Shown here: piece by piece, positions 8,862-17,720 of the stretch
Position numbering within the stretch: the first letter of the stretch is position 1
How the letters are laid out: the number at the start of each line of letters is the position of its first letter
From: a virus
IMG/VR virus record: IMGVR_UViG_3300035698_017588
Coordinates: 31,002 to 95,001 of that record
Direction: 5' to 3' (one strand)
Length of the DNA stretch: 64,000 nucleotides
Translations under genes and position numbers: made by a program
Notes under the pieces: generated by a model
The model's input: only the letters and a program-made list of their open reading frames with translations
What the model was told of the DNA's origin: nothing
The model's database searches: none

Positions 8862-11694
8862 GTCTGAAACAATTCCAGCTCAAGTAATTGATGAAAATCT
8901 GATCGATGCCTGTTTCCCAATGGAAACCTATCGACCACAACAAAAAGAAGTAATACAAGGGATAGTTCGTTCAATCAACGCAGGCTACAAGTACATCATT
9001 GCCGAATGCCCAACCGGAAGCGGCAAAAGCCCAATCGCTGTGGCAATCGGAGCCCTAGCAGGAACCGAACGTGCTTACTACATCACAACCACAAAACACC
9101 TGCAGGACCAGATCGAAACGGACTTCCCAACCGTCGTCACGCTCAAAGGCCGCAATGCCTATCCTTGCACCGCATACCAGAACTTCCAGACTCGACTCTA
9201 CACGATCCTGGGAAAAGACCGGTACACCCAACAAGCAGGTCAAGAACTCAGCTGCGACGAAGGATACTGCAAAACCAACACCGGCAAAGCCAGCTGCAGC
9301 ATGTGCCTCCCAAGCCAAGAGGACAAAGACTCAGGCCGAGTCCAACTGCCACAGGACATGAACTACAGCTTCTGCCCATACTACGAAAAGCTCTACGGCG
9401 GGATCAACGCCCAAACCTGCTCGATGAACTTCAACAACTTCATCCTGCACCTGAACGCCGGGCACCGATTCTCCAAACGCAAAATCCTCATCATCGACGA
9501 ATGTTTTCATGCACACACATTCATCGAAACAGAAATTGGAAGAATTCCAATTGGAAAAATAGTAAACCAAAATCTGCAAGTAAGGGTAAAAAGCTGGAAT
9601 TTCGAAGAAGAAAAATTCGAATATAAACGAGTCACCAGATGGCTAAAAAGAGATGAAAACCAGACATTCAGAGTTCTGGCTGGCAACAGAATAATGTATC
9701 CCACTATGGACCATAAGATTTATACCCCAAATGGTTTAAAAAAGTTGTCTGATTTAAGGATCGGAGACCAAGTCATGGTAAATCAAAATCAGATCACAGA
9801 TGACCAAGAACAATTGGTCTTAGGGTCCTTGTTGGGTGACGCATCACTTGATATTGTCGAATCAAAAAGAATTTCGAAAAAACATGTCAATAAAGGCAAT
9901 AGAGCAAGAATAAGTTTTCGACATGGGCCGAAACAATATGAATACTTGCTTTGGAAACATTCTTTATTAAAAGGACACGTCGGAAATAAACCCAAACTAG
10001 AAAAATCGAAAGGTTTTGGAAAAACAACAGCCAGATTCCAAACAAATTGCGGGTTTTATGATACGATCATGCCGACAATATTAGGCGGTCGTAAAACACC
10101 AAAAGATTCATGGTTGAATAAAATCGGACTACTCGGTCTGGCAGTGTGGTACATGGATGATGGTGGAAAATCGAATGAGACGTGCAGATTTCACACTCAA
10201 GGATTTGATTATTCAGAAGTGGTTACATTAAGAAATTGGTTAACAACCAAATGGGATCTTGCAGCCAGCGTGCACGAAGAGAAAAAAGAAGATGGGAGAA
10301 TCTATTTCTATATCTCATTAAACAGACAATCATCAAGAAGGCTAATGTGGATTATATCAAAATTTGTGCCAACACATATGAGATATAAATTACTTGAATT
10401 CAAAAAATGCAATCAAGACGGGGTTTTAGACAAGTCCATTGAGAACGATTCATGGCCTCAATACAACGACCAAATAGAAAATCAAGATGTAAAAGAAACG
10501 ACATTTCAACCGATCATCTCGATCGATCAGTATAAATATGATTACACCTATGACTTAGAAGTAGAGGATAATCATAATTATGTTGCAGGAAACACTGTTG
10601 TTTCTAATTGCCACAACACCGAAGCCAAGCTGCTTGATTATCTCGAATGTACAGTGAGCAGCCGACACATCGAAACCAAAATCCCAGAACTCACCAACCC
10701 GATGCAATACGTCACATGGTTGCAACAGATCGGGGCGTTGCAATATCTCAAGGACAAAATCGAAACAGCTCGGGAAAGCCAAAATCTCCGGATGATGACG
10801 ACTTATGAGGGACTGTTCAAGAAGTACATCAATATGATGATCGAGGTCAAGGAAGATCCAACAGGGTGGGTCGTCGAGTACGAAGAAGACAAGAAAACGG
10901 ACACGACCAAAGCGACTCTCAAACCGATTTTCGCTCACCGGGCTGCGAAGAATTTTCTATTCAAGTTCGCTGATCACATCGTCTTCTTGAGTGCGACGAT
11001 TCTCAATGCTAAGACTTTCGCACGAAACCTTGGAATCCAAGAGGGAGAATACGCCGCTATGCGTATCCCATCGCAATTCCCGATTGTTAATCGCCCGATC
11101 ACGACTGATTTCGCCGGTCGATTCACTGGTGGCAAAGCCAAAATGAACCAATGGATCGGTGATATGTCTAATAAGGTAGTCGATATCGCACTCCGTTACA
11201 AAGAGCATCGCGGGATCATCCACACTCACTCATTCGGCATTCAACGAGCCCTCATCGAGAAGCTTCCACCGGTAGTGAGTAATCGATTGATTCAACAATT
11301 CGATTTTCAGACCAAAACCGAAATGATCGAAGCCCATGCGAAACGTCCGGGCTCTATTATCATCGCACCGGCCATGCATGAAGGTGTCGACTTGAAGGAT
11401 GATCTGAGCCGATTCCAGATCCTTTGCAAGGTGCCTTTCGCCAATTTCTACGAGAACAAGCAACTCGAAGCTCGAATGGAGCTTGACTCAGAATATTATG
11501 ACTACATTACCATACTCAAAATTATACAAAGCGTAGGGCGCAGTGTTAGAAGTATGACAGATTGGGCAGATACTTTTATTATTGACGAGTCTTTTGACCG
11601 AATTTATCGGAATAATCAAAATTCTTTTCCATTGTGGTTCAAAGAAGCCGTAACCAAGGAGATACCAAATGTCCGCAAAAAGGAAAAGATTTAA
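8860..11694 (+). CDS. DinG/XPD-like superfamily 2 DNA helicase with intein
   Basis: 944 residues including a 369-residue intein (extein about 575). Walker A is PTGSGKS at ~51-57. The Walker B box is DECHN, split by the intein after Asp-Glu. Several cysteines between (AYPC, LSCDEGYC, CSMC, FCPYY) fit the iron-sulphur domain of XPD/DinG helicases. C-terminal motifs SATIL, APAMHEGVDL and QSVGRSVRS match motifs of this group. The ATG at 8860 with AAAAGGA upstream is preferred over a TTG two codons earlier. The last ~60 codons are AT-rich and differently coded from the rest, because the downstream homing endonuclease brought in a replacement end (see 13179). Confidence 0.85.
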   Translation: MSETIPAQVIDENLIDACFPMETYRPQQKEVIQGIVRSINAGYKYIIAECPTGSGKSPIAVAIGALAGTERAYYITTTKHLQDQIETDFPTVVTLKGRNAYPCTAYQNFQTRLYTILGKDRYTQQAGQELSCDEGYCKTNTGKASCSMCLPSQEDKDSGRVQLPQDMNYSFCPYYEKLYGGINAQTCSMNFNNFILHLNAGHRFSKRKILIIDECFHAHTFIETEIGRIPIGKIVNQNLQVRVKSWNFEEEKFEYKRVTRWLKRDENQTFRVLAGNRIMYPTMDHKIYTPNGLKKLSDLRIGDQVMVNQNQITDDQEQLVLGSLLGDASLDIVESKRISKKHVNKGNRARISFRHGPKQYEYLLWKHSLLKGHVGNKPKLEKSKGFGKTTARFQTNCGFYDTIMPTILGGRKTPKDSWLNKIGLLGLAVWYMDDGGKSNETCRFHTQGFDYSEVVTLRNWLTTKWDLAASVHEEKKEDGRIYFYISLNRQSSRRLMWIISKFVPTHMRYKLLEFKKCNQDGVLDKSIENDSWPQYNDQIENQDVKETTFQPIISIDQYKYDYTYDLEVEDNHNYVAGNTVVSNCHNTEAKLLDYLECTVSSRHIETKIPELTNPMQYVTWLQQIGALQYLKDKIETARESQNLRMMTTYEGLFKKYINMMIEVKEDPTGWVVEYEEDKKTDTTKATLKPIFAHRAAKNFLFKFADHIVFLSATILNAKTFARNLGIQEGEYAAMRIPSQFPIVNRPITTDFAGRFTGGKAKMNQWIGDMSNKVVDIALRYKEHRGIIHTHSFGIQRALIEKLPPVVSNRLIQQFDFQTKTEMIEAHAKRPGSIIIAPAMHEGVDLKDDLSRFQILCKVPFANFYENKQLEARMELDSEYYDYITILKIIQSVGRSVRSMTDWADTFIIDESFDRIYRNNQNSFPLWFKEAVTKEIPNVRKKEKI
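9502..10608 (+). mobile_element. Intein in the helicase Walker B box (LAGLIDADG)
   Basis: 369 codons from Cys (TGT at 9502) to Asn (AAT at 10606-10608), followed by the extein Cys-His-Asn. Splicing would restore DE-CHN, the DEAH-type box. Visible blocks are the N-terminal Hint motif (CFHAHTFIETEIGRIPIGKI), block B (MYPTMDHKIYT), two LAGLIDADG motifs (LGSLLGDASLD and LGLAVWYMDDGGK) and the C-terminal block (YDLEVEDNHNYV...VVSN). All splice residues appear intact and the AT-rich base use contrasts with the flanking helicase. It is therefore likely a functional mobile intein. Confidence 0.92.
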
Positions 11695-13180
11695 TTGCCA
11701 TAAATGCGGAAAATCATCAGAAAAAACCGTTCCCAATTTTTACAAACAACTTAAAATCTACGGTTGTTCATATTGCACAGATTGTGCTATAAAGATAAGG
11801 AATTCTAATAACTCAAAAAGAGAAAAAGAAAGAAATAAATCGAAGATAAAGAATAAAGATCTTGTTGGGGCAATATGTGAGAAATGCGGGCAAACCAGAT
11901 CGATTCAATATAGATTAGCAAAACAATCTAAACTATGCTACTCTTGTGCGGCCAAAGAATCACATAGATCACATCGCGATTCATATTTAATAGGACAAGA
12001 CAAACTAAAAAACAATAATAATTTCAAAAAACTAGTATCAAATGGTATAATGGCGGCTTCAACGCCAGAACAAAGATCAGAGAACGCAAGAAAATCTGCT
12101 GAATATTGGAATAATCCAGAAATTAAAGAATGCATCTTAAAAAGACGCATGGAGCCCGAATACCGCAAAACCATGAGGGAAATTTGGGATAGACCGGGAT
12201 ATAGAAAAGCGGCCTCAAAAAGAGCCAAAGAACACTTTAAAAAGTTGTGGCAAAACGAAGAATTCCGAAACAAAATGGCAATAGCAAGAAGCAAAATGCC
12301 TAGGGAATCAAGCCAACAAAAGATTCTTTCGAATATACTCGATGATCTTAATATAGAACATTTCAAGGAATACCCAATAGGACCTTGGTGTTTTGATTCA
12401 TTCATCCCAGAACATAACTTATTAATAGAAGTACAGGGAGAATATTGGCACTCACTACCAAAGGCTATTAGAAACGATAGATCGAAGAGAACATATATTA
12501 CTAATTATACCGACTACGATGTGTTGTATTTATATGAAAGAGACTTTTATTCCAACAACACTGTCCTGAATAAATTATTAAGTAAATTCGGCATATCTTC
12601 TGTAGATGAAAAAAAATTTGATTTTTCAAATGTATCAATAAAAGTAGAAGAAAATAAGACCATTTCAGAATTTTTATATTCATATCATTATCTCGGGACA
12701 ATAACACACAGTAACAATATTTGTTTTTATCTCAATGATGAATTAATAGCGGTTGGGTGTATAGGGCCATGTTCAAGAAATGAAACGCCAAAAAGACACG
12801 GCTTAACCAACAATGAATGTCGAGAATTAAGAAGATTTTGTATAAAACCTGGATATCATAAGAAAAATTTCGCTAGCTGGTGTTTGAGTAGAATAAGGTC
12901 AGAACACAAAGAATCAAGACCAAAAACAAAAAGAATTTATAGTTTCGCCGATAGCACCATGGGGCACAATGGCACAATCTATAAAGCGGATAACTGGATA
13001 TATGATGGTGACACTCAGCCATCATATTATTATATCAGTAATAATGGTTGGGTTATGCACAAGAAAAGCCTGTATAATATGGCCATAAAAATGGGTTTAA
13101 AAGAAAAAGAGTATGCAGAATTACATGGATACGCAAAGCAACATACAGATAATAAATCAAGGTTTTATAAAGACATCTGA
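11669..13180 (+). CDS. Homing endonuclease with zinc fingers, PD-(D/E)XK core and Mom-like C-terminal domain
   Basis: 503 residues, AT-rich, overlapping the helicase end by 26 bases. Order of parts: two treble-clef-like zinc ribbons (CHKCGK...CTDC and CEKCGQ...CYSC); short repeated DNA-binding segments of NUMOD type (NPEIKE, EPEYRK, RPGYRK, NEEFRN; ~140-200); a Vsr-like nuclease core (CFDSFIPEHNLLIEVQGEYWHS, ~235-256); then a domain with FADSTMGHNGTIYKADNW-type motifs known from the Mu Mom/GNAT-like family. The last part may be a DNA-binding relic or an enzyme. Flanking duplication of the helicase end shows that it was inserted. It ends in TGA. Confidence 0.8.
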   Translation: MSAKRKRFNCHKCGKSSEKTVPNFYKQLKIYGCSYCTDCAIKIRNSNNSKREKERNKSKIKNKDLVGAICEKCGQTRSIQYRLAKQSKLCYSCAAKESHRSHRDSYLIGQDKLKNNNNFKKLVSNGIMAASTPEQRSENARKSAEYWNNPEIKECILKRRMEPEYRKTMREIWDRPGYRKAASKRAKEHFKKLWQNEEFRNKMAIARSKMPRESSQQKILSNILDDLNIEHFKEYPIGPWCFDSFIPEHNLLIEVQGEYWHSLPKAIRNDRSKRTYITNYTDYDVLYLYERDFYSNNTVLNKLLSKFGISSVDEKKFDFSNVSIKVEENKTISEFLYSYHYLGTITHSNNICFYLNDELIAVGCIGPCSRNETPKRHGLTNNECRELRRFCIKPGYHKKNFASWCLSRIRSEHKESRPKTKRIYSFADSTMGHNGTIYKADNWIYDGDTQPSYYYISNNGWVMHKKSLYNMAIKMGLKEKEYAELHGYAKQHTDNKSRFYKDI

Positions 13181-13274
13181 GTCTTTCAACCGCGTCTACC
13201 GCAATAATCAAAGCTCGTTCCCTCAGTGGTTCAAAGAAGCGGTAACTGACATTATCCCAAAGGTCGACAGATAA
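13179..13274 (+). pseudogene. Displaced original 3' end of the helicase gene
   Basis: These 31 codons plus TAA translate to ESFNRVYRNNQSSF... and align residue for residue with the current helicase end at 11587-11694 (ESFDRIYRNNQNSF...). The two DNA copies share GAGTCTTT at the left edge and differ mainly at synonymous positions. The fragment has no start codon and begins inside the endonuclease stop codon. It is followed one base later by the ATG of the gp46-like gene. It is therefore the old C terminus, cut off when the endonuclease gene arrived with its own recoded helicase end. Confidence 0.88.
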
Positions 13275-13275
13275 T

Positions 13276-15087
13276 ATGCTTGAAATTGCTAAATTCTCAT
13301 GGTCCAATTACTTAAGCTTCGGTGATTACGTATCAACCGTTGACTTGACCAATTTGAAAGAGTGCTTCATAACCGGGACCATTGAAGACGAAAACGGCAA
13401 TCTGCTCGATGGACGATCCAACGGAGCCGGTAAGAGTAATGTCATTTCGGCCCTTCAATGGACGCTTTTTGGTCGCACCACTCACTCAGCCAACCCCGGC
13501 AATAAAATCAGAAACTGGGGCAGTAAAGCGGATACGTGGGGCAAGGTGGTCCTCGAAAACGGCGATAACATCCTCAGAACACGCACAGCAGATGGAACCA
13601 CGGAAGTCACCTTCTATCACGCTGGAGAAGAAACGTGTGCAACAGCCGACACACTTGGCACGCTCAAAGCACAACAAGCCAAGCTGAACCAAGCATTCAA
13701 GCTCGATTGGGATATCTTCTCCAAAAGCGTTTTCTTTTCATGCTTCGACAAGCCCTGGTTACAAATGAGTGACCAGAAGCGGAAAGAGGTTTTAGAAAAG
13801 CTGCTCAAGTTGGATAGATTGGGATATTACGCCAAGAGTGCTCAAGCGAGAGCCGGTGCTGATACCAGAGATCTTGAGACACAAAAGACTGAAATCAGCA
13901 GCAGAATCCGATTCTTAACCGATCTAAAGACACAGACAGAAGCCCAGAAGAATGCTGCAGACCAATTTGAAGTCAACCGCACTAATCGTATCAACGCCAA
14001 AATCCAACAAAAGAACGACACACAGGTCCAGCTTGACCAATGCCAAGTATACGATATTGAATTAGTACGTGGGTGCTGGGAGCGATATAATGCTCTCAAG
14101 GCCCAAATGACCGAGAAGATCAACGCAGTCCAGACTAACAGGACCAAGACGGCGAATAGCTATAATTATTCTATGCGGCGGGTGGCGGATCTTCAACGAG
14201 AGATCATGGCGTGGGAGAGCAAGAAAGGTACTACGTGTGCGTCTTGCGGTCAGCCGGTTGCCGATGGTCATGTTCATGAGCAAACGACGCCGAAGAGCGA
14301 AGAAAAGGCTTCCTTGGAGTCAACGTTGCCTGATCAAGCTGGTCAGATCGAAGCGATGGATGCGATGATCGCCAAGGTTCAAAAGGTAATGGTCGAACAA
14401 GCACCAAAGATCGAACTGAGCGTTGTAGAAGCAAACGAACGGTATCGGGTGAGCCTCCAGCATCAGATTCAAGGCTTTGATGCCGAGATTGTTCGGATTC
14501 AAGAAGAGGTCGCTCCGAACGTCCAGGCGATGGATGAACTCAAGTCATCGTTGGGTCGGATTAAGCAGGAGATCGGCGAATGTCAGAAGAAGGTCGGAAT
14601 TCTCGAAGAGAGAATCATCCACCTTGAGTACATCCGCAAGGCTTATAGCGATCGATCGAAAGTCAAGAGGGATATTGTCGGACAGCATATTCCCCTAATC
14701 AATGAAAGACTTCGGTATTACTTGGATGTAATGGAGCTTGAAGTCAAAGTACAATTGACTGATAGTCTTGGAGTAGAGAGTAATTATTGGGGGTACGATT
14801 TTCAGAGTAATGGTGAGAAACGTCGTACTGATGTGGCGATGATGCTAGCTACTTATGACCTCCATGAGCAATTGTATGGGCGTCAGTGCAATATGCTTGT
14901 TCTTGATGAGGTTGATGGTCAAATGGATCGTCAGGGGATCAACGCACTGATACATATTATTAAGAATGATTTGGTCAATCGTGCCGGATCGGTTTTTATC
15001 ATTTCGCACAATAATACAATGCAGAGTGTATTCGGAAGCGAAATTAAAGTACGCAAGCGTGCTAAGTTGTCATACCTAGAGTCATAA
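13276..15087 (+). CDS. Recombination ATPase, SbcC/Rad50 family (T4 gp46-like)
   Basis: 603 residues, the size of T4 gp46-type proteins. Walker A GRSNGAGKS is at 46-54, a zinc-hook CASC at 321-324 lies in the middle of long coiled-coil arms, an ABC signature-like stretch (FQSNGEKRRTDVAMML) and Walker B MLVLDEVDGQMD follow near the C terminus, with a SHNNT switch His. It partners the nuclease at 7758-8861 in processing DNA ends. The gene originally followed the helicase with a one-base gap (TAATATG). Confidence 0.92.
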   Translation: MLEIAKFSWSNYLSFGDYVSTVDLTNLKECFITGTIEDENGNLLDGRSNGAGKSNVISALQWTLFGRTTHSANPGNKIRNWGSKADTWGKVVLENGDNILRTRTADGTTEVTFYHAGEETCATADTLGTLKAQQAKLNQAFKLDWDIFSKSVFFSCFDKPWLQMSDQKRKEVLEKLLKLDRLGYYAKSAQARAGADTRDLETQKTEISSRIRFLTDLKTQTEAQKNAADQFEVNRTNRINAKIQQKNDTQVQLDQCQVYDIELVRGCWERYNALKAQMTEKINAVQTNRTKTANSYNYSMRRVADLQREIMAWESKKGTTCASCGQPVADGHVHEQTTPKSEEKASLESTLPDQAGQIEAMDAMIAKVQKVMVEQAPKIELSVVEANERYRVSLQHQIQGFDAEIVRIQEEVAPNVQAMDELKSSLGRIKQEIGECQKKVGILEERIIHLEYIRKAYSDRSKVKRDIVGQHIPLINERLRYYLDVMELEVKVQLTDSLGVESNYWGYDFQSNGEKRRTDVAMMLATYDLHEQLYGRQCNMLVLDEVDGQMDRQGINALIHIIKNDLVNRAGSVFIISHNNTMQSVFGSEIKVRKRAKLSYLES

Positions 15088-15091
15088 TTTC

Positions 15092-15619
15092 ATGCCAGTT
15101 GATCTAGATAATCTCAGAAGAGCCGCGAACTGCCATAAAGTACAGAAGAACCTGATTCATTATTTTATCGGCAAGGTCGGCAAAGAAAGTATGGGTAGGA
15201 TTGTTGATCCTAGCCAATTGGCCGATATAACTGTGCAGATCCCACAGCTTCACACGAAGTTGGAAATTGTGCCGAACGCTAAGGATTTAAAAATCCAAGA
15301 TGACCACCTATCATTAGAGTGGAATCTATTCGTTCTGGGCACGAAGAGAATGTTCCTGGGGCGTACGGCCCACCAGGATATTATGGCGACACTCCATACT
15401 GTTAAGATGGGTGAACCTGTGAATAGGGTTCATGGTATCGAGTATGGGGTAAACCCGAAGCAGATTATTGCTTTTATTATTCGGGTGTTGAGTAAGCACG
15501 AAGATGGCTACGTTCCTTGGGTGACACCTGAACGTAGTATCGATCAGGTACTCAACTTCGGAATGTTGGGGACAGGATATAGTCACTCAGCCGGTATGGC
15601 TGGTGACATTTATCGCTAA
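15092..15619 (+). CDS. Hypothetical protein (175 aa)
   Basis: Family not recognised. It lies four bases after the gp46-like gene on the same strand, so it is probably cotranscribed with the recombination genes. Mixed alpha/beta character, with no signal peptide, membrane segment or clear catalytic motif. The 3' end overlaps the convergent gene's 3' end by four bases. Confidence 0.65.
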   Translation: MPVDLDNLRRAANCHKVQKNLIHYFIGKVGKESMGRIVDPSQLADITVQIPQLHTKLEIVPNAKDLKIQDDHLSLEWNLFVLGTKRMFLGRTAHQDIMATLHTVKMGEPVNRVHGIEYGVNPKQIIAFIIRVLSKHEDGYVPWVTPERSIDQVLNFGMLGTGYSHSAGMAGDIYR

Positions 15620-16788
15620 TAGTCGCCTTTGACCATCGCTAGTGTCAAAGCTTCGACCTGGACACGGACGGTGGTCAATTCCTTCTTGGACAGCCCGAGC
15701 ATTGACTCAATGTTCTTGAGTGACACTTTGGCGTCTCCGAATTCTTGCAGGTATCGGTCGTACCAGTACCCTTCGCCGCTCTTGATTTGGCGATAGGCTC
15801 GACAGTTCTCGGTTGGTAGTCGTGCGTCGACCGTTGCGAGGAAGTCATCTGAGATAATTTTGGCAACGTGGTCTTGCTCGGCTTCGTGTGGTACCTCAAT
15901 TGGGCTTGGTGCGTCTGGCCCACACTGACTTGGTGTGAGCATCGTGACGTGGACTTTTTCGGTCACGCTTTGGGTGATGCTCTTGCAGTCTGGTCCACGT
16001 TGGATGGTGATGCCAGATGGGTCGAGGGAGATGACCACTCCGTTTTCTTGTGCTTCTTGTCGGATTGCGGAGATTTGTCCGATGGTCCGGCTTGGGCATG
16101 CCTGGACGTCGAAGTAGACGCTTGCGGCTTGTTCGCTACCTTTGTCGGTGTTGACTTTCTGGTGGCTGATTTTGGAGCTGTTGAGTAGGCTTTCGACGGA
16201 TCTTACGATCTGTTTGTCGGCGTAATCGGTCACGGTATTCGTCCTCGTAGTGGTGGTGATAGGATTTTCCCGTAATTGTTGACGAGTGGCATTAGACAAT
16301 TGTTGACTAAACCACCGAGACATTTGTGTCTCGTCTTGGATTACGGAGTCAGGGTCAGGGTGGCGTTCGCCTACAACAATGGCTCGGATCGGAGATTCAC
16401 CGTCATCGCCTGTGCAACCGCAGTTCTTGCAGGGATTATCACGGCTTTGAATTTCCGATAGAGAACCAGTCTTGTTCTTGTAAGTCCGTGATCCGCACTG
16501 GGTGCATTCGAACTCGTATTTCTTGTGGTAATAGAGCATCACGACGCCACGCCAGATGATGACGTAATAGTCTTGCTCGGCGGCTTCCTTGTCTCGGTAG
16601 TCACCCCCAATGGTGGTACTCATATCTCTAATGTACCTCCGCTTGTGTTTTTCCATTTCGGGGTGGTTTACAACCAACGCCACCACTTCATTTGCCCGGT
16701 CCTGCTCTTCAGCAGTCAAGTTGGCCATCGTTTCATTAGCTAGGCTACCTCGCAGGTAAAGCTCTGGCAGTTGAGTAATAATACTCAT
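15616..16788 (-). CDS. Zinc-finger protein of unknown function (390 aa)
   Basis: A four-cysteine zinc-binding module (CTQCG...CKNCG) lies in the first third. It is preceded by a helical region and followed by a long linker. The last ~60 residues (SLKNIESMLGLSKKELTTVRVQVEALTLAM) have a helix-turn-helix-like pattern. The gene is divergent from the gp55-like sigma factor, so a role in transcription is an attractive inference, but the family is not recognised. The ATG at 16788 has GGAGG 11 bases upstream. An in-frame ATG at 16806 lacks a binding site and would overlap the start of the divergent gene. Confidence 0.6.
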   Translation of the reverse strand: MSIITQLPELYLRGSLANETMANLTAEEQDRANEVVALVVNHPEMEKHKRRYIRDMSTTIGGDYRDKEAAEQDYYVIIWRGVVMLYYHKKYEFECTQCGSRTYKNKTGSLSEIQSRDNPCKNCGCTGDDGESPIRAIVVGERHPDPDSVIQDETQMSRWFSQQLSNATRQQLRENPITTTTRTNTVTDYADKQIVRSVESLLNSSKISHQKVNTDKGSEQAASVYFDVQACPSRTIGQISAIRQEAQENGVVISLDPSGITIQRGPDCKSITQSVTEKVHVTMLTPSQCGPDAPSPIEVPHEAEQDHVAKIISDDFLATVDARLPTENCRAYRQIKSGEGYWYDRYLQEFGDAKVSLKNIESMLGLSKKELTTVRVQVEALTLAMVKGDY

Positions 16789-16804
16789 AATAGGAAAATC
16801 CTCC

Positions 16805-17464
16805 ATGGCACGTTATTGTGACAGTAAAGAGTTAGAACGATTTTGGTTCGAATGGGCAATGGCATCCAGCACACCCGATTTCGAACCGTTACGACAGGTA
16901 GGAGCGATCTACAGCCGTGTTAAACCCGACCAGATTGTAACACAGAAGACTCAAACGTGCAAGAATCCCTGGCTTCCTCTGAAAGAGCATTTTTTGGTCC
17001 TCTTTGACCCCGTACATGTTACAAGCGAGGCGGGTGACGTTAATTTCGACCTCGAAAGAATACAAGTCAGGGTAGCCGACAGGGTAACACATCAGAGATT
17101 ACTTGACGATGGTTACTACCTGGAGCCGACCGAGTCTTACGCCTGGGAAAGGCTGTTCCTTGAGGTCAAAAAGATGTGTGAAGGAATATCCAGAAAATTC
17201 TCTGTCGAACCTGATTCAAGGATGGAAATCGAACAGGAAGGTCTGGTTATGGTCATCGATAAAATACGGAACAAGAAAATTCGGTATGAGCCAGGCTTGG
17301 CTCCCGTCTTTAATTTTCTGACGACAGCGATCCATCGCTGTATATACAACCACCTGAGGAAATCGACTCGTTATTCAAAGCAGATGCACGAGTTGCGAGA
17401 ACGATTAGACAAGGGTCACCTTGATGTTTCTATGAGAAGTTACAAGCCTATTTCAGGAGTTTGA
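16805..17464 (+). CDS. Late transcription sigma factor, sigma-70 region 2-like (T4 gp55-like)
   Basis: 219 residues. The central part, ERLFLEVKKMCEGISRKF then EIEQEGLVMVIDKI, and FNFLTTAIHRCIYNHLRK toward the C terminus, matches the region 2 pattern of sigma-70 proteins and of the small phage late sigma factor gp55. Region 4 is absent, as in gp55. Its closeness to the gp46/gp47 genes repeats a neighbourhood known in T4-like phages. AGGA nine bases before the ATG serves as ribosome binding site. The assignment is by motif pattern only. Confidence 0.7.
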   Translation: MARYCDSKELERFWFEWAMASSTPDFEPLRQVGAIYSRVKPDQIVTQKTQTCKNPWLPLKEHFLVLFDPVHVTSEAGDVNFDLERIQVRVADRVTHQRLLDDGYYLEPTESYAWERLFLEVKKMCEGISRKFSVEPDSRMEIEQEGLVMVIDKIRNKKIRYEPGLAPVFNFLTTAIHRCIYNHLRKSTRYSKQMHELRERLDKGHLDVSMRSYKPISGV

Positions 17465-17465
17465 A

Positions 17466-17720
17466 ATGAGCAGAGTTAGCGATTTGTTGGATGATGCAGA
17501 TGAATTCATCATCATTACCATGAAGAAAAATAATGATGCCCAATTAGATGTGGGCGTCATTATGGGTTGTGACCCCGGTGGTCCAATGCTTGACGTCCTA
17601 GACAATGTTGTTAAGGACGCTAAAGATGCAGCGAGCAGTTACAGCAAGCGTGCTGAGACGGACAGCGATCAAACCGAAAGTGACGGTAATTCAAAAACCG
17701 GTTACGCAAGCAGCGTCTAA
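17466..17720 (+). CDS. Small acidic protein (84 aa)
   Basis: Follows the sigma-factor gene at once, with AGGAG at a good distance. The N-terminal half looks folded (LLDDADEFIIITMKKN, VGVIMGCDPGG), while the tail is Ser/Asp-rich and probably disordered. Its last 95 bases overlap the next gene in another frame. Family not recognised. Confidence 0.55.
   Translation: MSRVSDLLDDADEFIIITMKKNNDAQLDVGVIMGCDPGGPMLDVLDNVVKDAKDAASSYSKRAETDSDQTESDGNSKTGYASSV

Noticed and set aside
9006-9626. Plus-strand Arg/Pro/His-rich frame inside the helicase
   Set aside because: It is an out-of-frame reading of the helicase with implausible composition.
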